The notes below the pieces were generated by a model that saw nothing but the letters and a program-made list of their open reading frames with translations, made no database searches and was not told where the DNA came from. DNA of 8,289 nucleotides from Bacteroidales bacterium UBA1215. Its GTDB lineage: Bacteria; Bacteroidota; Bacteroidia; Bacteroidales; WCHB1-69. Both the position numbers and the translations under genes were made by a program. Shown here in pieces: positions 5,811 through 8,289 of the stretch (within the stretch, counting starts at the first letter, position 1; the number at the start of each line of letters is the position of its first letter). The stretch spans positions 1-8,289 of the forward strand of contig DBXJ01000044.1 of NCBI GenBank assembly GCA_002309475.1. Reading direction: 5' to 3'.

Positions 5811-7934
5811 ATGAAAAGAAATTTACTCACATGGATGATAATCGGTTGGGCATTGTGTGTAAGCGGACAAGAGATGCTTACTGGTTTGAATAGCAATGCT
5901 TTAATCAATAAGTTATACCAACAGCAAAAGTCTAAAAAATCCACACAATTCATTTATTATGAATCTATTGCCTTGCCATTTATAGACGATTTTTCCGATT
6001 ATAGCGGCTATCCGGATACCAACCTTTGGATAGGAAGGCAAGCCTATGTCAATGAAGGTTTTGCCTATCGTCCACCGACCATAGGCGTGGTAACTTTAGA
6101 TGCTTTGGACGACATGGGCAAGGTGTACGATCATGCTTCTGTTATGTCGTTTCATGCCGATACCTTGCTGTCAAGACCTATTCGTACGGATTCTTTGTTT
6201 TCTCCACTTGTAAGGGCTATTGATTTATCGGATTCTATTTATTTTAGTTTCTTCTATCAGCCGGGAGGCGGCATCGGTCATGCTTGGGAAGGTTTGGGCA
6301 ATGCTCCGGAAGTAAAAGATTCTCTTATATTGGAATTCGGCTATCAGACAGGCAATCGTTCTTTGTTGTATTATATCACCGATTTGATGACTATTGCCGA
6401 TACGATTATTGTCGGAGATACCATTATCAGTTCTTGTAATACCGATTTGTATATTATTGCCAATCAAAATTATTATCCGGGCGATGTAGTGGAAGTCCCT
6501 TGTGATTCTGTAGTTGGTATGGAAGTAATTTGGGAGGAAGTCTGGTCGTCGGGGGGAATGACATTGACGGAATTTGAGTCTCTTTATGGCACCTATTGCC
6601 GTCAGGTGATGATTCCCATTCTGGATAAAAAATATCTAAATTGCGGTTTCCAATTCAGATTTAGGAATATAGCTTCTTTGGAATATGAGCTTGATGCTCC
6701 TACATGGGCAAGCAATGTAGATAATTGGAATATAGACTATGTTCGTTTGGACAGAACGCGTAGCCAAGCCGATACGGTGATAGACGATGTGGCCATTGTA
6801 GAAAATCCGGGTTCTGTTCTCAAAAATTATACAGCCATGCCGTGGTCGCATTTCAACACCAATCCTGCCGGTTTTCTCAAATCATCTTATGACATCAAAT
6901 TAACCAATTTGTACAATGTAACCAAAAATACCACTTACGAACATCAAATGTTGGACGGAAACGGCAATCAAATAGGATATTATTCCGGAGGTTCATATAA
7001 TATTGATCCCTTTTATCGCTCCGGTTATCAAGACTATGCACCACATGCACAACCGACTATTTCCACCATCAGTTTTCCCTCTGTCAGCAATGACAGTTTG
7101 TTGATGACAGTGAATTATATTTTCAAAGAGGCGGGTAGTGGAGATGTAAACTTGAAAAACGATACTGCTACCTATCTGCAGTATTTTTACAATTATTTTG
7201 CCTACGATGACGGAATTCCGGAAAGCGGCTATATTGTTACATCATCGGTCAGTCCGTATAAAACGGCATGTGCATTGGAATTTTCTTTGTCACATGCGGA
7301 TTCTTTGCGTGCGGTGAAAATGTATTTTAACCGTGCCTATGATGATGCCAATAATTTGAGTTTTACGCTGACAGTATGGGGAGATAATGCTCATGGAGAC
7401 GGACCGGGAGAGGTGTTGTACGAGCAAGTGGTAGAGCAGGAATATAGCAGTGACATATATGGCTTGCAGCATTTCCAATTAAAAGATCCGGTAGCAGTGT
7501 CAGGCAAGTTCTATATCGGCTATCAAACAAGCAATAAACGTTTTTTGAATGTAGGCTTTGACCAAAATAATGATGCAAGTGCTCACGTATTTTATCGAAC
7601 CAGCGGTAATACATGGTACAATAGTTTTATAGTGGGTTCGCCTATCATGCGTCCTGTGGTAGGGCAGGCATTTAAATATACCCATATTGCCGATGACATA
7701 GCAATACCGGTGGAAGTGGAACTCTATCCGAATCCTGCTAACCACCAATTGAATATAATTGCTCCGGCAGAGCATGCCACGATGGAAATCTTTACTATTC
7801 ATGGTCAGAAAATATATAGCGGACCTATGCAGTCACAAATAGATGTCAGCCAATATCCATCAGGATTTTATATTTTAAAACTCACCGACAATCACGAAGT
7901 TGTCGCCGTTAAGAAATTTATTGTCAATCGTTAG
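5811..7934 (+). CDS. Secreted multi-domain beta-sandwich protein with T9SS type A sorting domain
   Basis: The protein has 707 residues. Residues 1-20 form a signal peptide (basic KR, then a hydrophobic run LLTWMIIGWALCV, with cleavage plausible around VSG-Q-E). Residues about 57-314 resemble the jelly-roll (MAM/laminin-G-like) module common in Bacteroidota surface proteins: it opens with LPFIDDFSDYSGYPDTNLW and closes with DNWNIDYVRLD. Residues about 340-460 are strand-rich. Residues about 464-620 form another probable beta-sandwich starting FAYDDGIPESGY. The C-terminus (634-707) is a T9SS type A sorting domain: ELYPNPANHQLNI, MEIFTIHGQKIYSG, IDVSQYPSGFYILKL, KKFIVNR. The product should cross the inner membrane by Sec, pass the outer membrane by the type IX system, and be anchored at the surface or released. 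No catalytic motif is visible, so adhesion or structure is as likely as an enzyme role. Its stop overlaps the start of the tlyA-like gene. Confidence 0.9.
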   Translation: MKRNLLTWMIIGWALCVSGQEMLTGLNSNALINKLYQQQKSKKSTQFIYYESIALPFIDDFSDYSGYPDTNLWIGRQAYVNEGFAYRPPTIGVVTLDALDDMGKVYDHASVMSFHADTLLSRPIRTDSLFSPLVRAIDLSDSIYFSFFYQPGGGIGHAWEGLGNAPEVKDSLILEFGYQTGNRSLLYYITDLMTIADTIIVGDTIISSCNTDLYIIANQNYYPGDVVEVPCDSVVGMEVIWEEVWSSGGMTLTEFESLYGTYCRQVMIPILDKKYLNCGFQFRFRNIASLEYELDAPTWASNVDNWNIDYVRLDRTRSQADTVIDDVAIVENPGSVLKNYTAMPWSHFNTNPAGFLKSSYDIKLTNLYNVTKNTTYEHQMLDGNGNQIGYYSGGSYNIDPFYRSGYQDYAPHAQPTISTISFPSVSNDSLLMTVNYIFKEAGSGDVNLKNDTATYLQYFYNYFAYDDGIPESGYIVTSSVSPYKTACALEFSLSHADSLRAVKMYFNRAYDDANNLSFTLTVWGDNAHGDGPGEVLYEQVVEQEYSSDIYGLQHFQLKDPVAVSGKFYIGYQTSNKRFLNVGFDQNNDASAHVFYRTSGNTWYNSFIVGSPIMRPVVGQAFKYTHIADDIAIPVEVELYPNPANHQLNIIAPAEHATMEIFTIHGQKIYSGPMQSQIDVSQYPSGFYILKLTDNHEVVAVKKFIVNR

Positions 7935-8289
7935 TGGGAAAGCAAAGGTTAGATACTTTTTTGGTACAAAACAACTATTTTCTTTCACGTGCCAAGGCGG
8001 TGGATGCTATTAAGGCTTTGCAAGTGCAAGTCAATGGAAAGGTGGTGGAAAAATCTTCTTATCTGGTAGATGAGCTTGACAACATAGTGATAGGTGAACA
8101 ATTGTTGCCCTATGTCAGCAAAGGCGGCTTGAAATTGGAAAAAGCTTTGCGGGTTTTTAGAATTGACTTAAAGGGGAAGATTGTTTTAGATGTCGGCTGT
8201 TCTACGGGTGGTTTTGCCGATTGTGCTTTGCAGCATGGGGCGGCATTTGTCTTCGGAATAGATGTCGGTAGCAATCAATTGGATGAAAG
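7934..8289 (+). CDS. tlyA: TlyA-family rRNA 2'-O-methyltransferase (S4 + FtsJ-like domains), 3' truncated
   Basis: The frame is open from 7913 (after TAA at 7910-7912) to the window end. The best start is GTG at 7934-7936, giving GKQRLDTFLVQNNYFLSRAK. This matches the usual TlyA opening, where (K/E)RLD-x-LLV follows the start directly. The next start-like codon (TTG, 7961) would remove the RLD strand. Residues 4-54 are an S4 RNA-binding domain (SRAKAVDAIKALQVQVNGK). YVSKGGLKLEKAL (60-72) is the family hallmark. VLDVGCSTGGFADCAL (84-99) is the S-adenosylmethionine-binding motif I, followed by FGIDVG. The 118 visible residues are less than half of a normal protein of about 240-270. TlyA enzymes methylate ribose 2'-OH groups in 16S and/or 23S rRNA; some were named haemolysins. 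GTG overlaps the TAG stop of the upstream gene by one base (TAGTG), which suggests translational coupling. Confidence 0.92.
   Translation, partial: MGKQRLDTFLVQNNYFLSRAKAVDAIKALQVQVNGKVVEKSSYLVDELDNIVIGEQLLPYVSKGGLKLEKALRVFRIDLKGKIVLDVGCSTGGFADCALQHGAAFVFGIDVGSNQLDE

Noticed and set aside
5811..5870. Lipoprotein signal in the T9SS protein (Cys16)
   Set aside because: The residues before the Cys are W-A-L, which do not fit a lipobox. A standard signal peptidase I site just downstream fits better, and the C-terminal sorting domain indicates type IX export.
1..8289. CRISPR arrays, tRNA or rRNA genes, insertion sequences, attachment sites
   Set aside because: No regularly spaced direct repeats, no recognisable tRNA arms or rRNA stretches, and no transposase or terminal repeats were seen on reading either strand.

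Overview
The window looks like a piece of chromosome from a Bacteroidota (Bacteroidetes) bacterium, probably an anaerobic Bacteroidales-type lineage. Four things point that way. The DNA is AT-rich. There are no clear Shine-Dalgarno sites ahead of the starts. TAnnTTTG-like promoter boxes occur. One secreted protein has a signal peptide and a type IX secretion (T9SS) C-terminal sorting domain. The anaerobic reading rests only on the large oxygen-sensitive-type Fe-S activase/dehydratase protein.

Layout: (1) 1-579 (+) is the 3' end of a probable outer-membrane beta-barrel protein, cut by the window edge. (2) 601-632 holds a hairpin with A and T tracts on either side, a shared terminator for the two genes that converge on it. 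(3) 665-5544 is a two-gene minus-strand unit. A TetR-type regulator (4918-5544) is followed after only 2 bp by a 1416-residue fusion protein (665-4915). That protein carries two BadF/BadG/BcrA/BcrD ATPase domains, a cysteine-rich linker and two related dehydratase-subunit-like halves. (4) 5545-5810 is a divergent AT-rich control region. It has a -7 box for tetR, a perfect 18-bp palindrome over the predicted tetR start of transcription, and less certain promoter elements for the plus-strand gene. (5) 5811-8289 (+) encodes a 707-residue T9SS cargo protein. Its stop codon overlaps by one base the GTG start of a TlyA-type rRNA 2'-O-methyltransferase, which runs off the window end.

The TetR protein most likely controls its own transcription and, by co-transcription, the fused activase. 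This activase family uses ATP hydrolysis to push single electrons at very low potential into an Fe-S dehydratase or a double-cubane-cluster partner. Here the electron-injecting ATPases and a dehydratase-like part sit in one chain. Such large fusions are known in anaerobes, but as far as I know their physiological substrate is not established. This is the most interesting locus in the window. I see no mobile element, CRISPR array, tRNA or rRNA, and no clear sign of a wholly new system.
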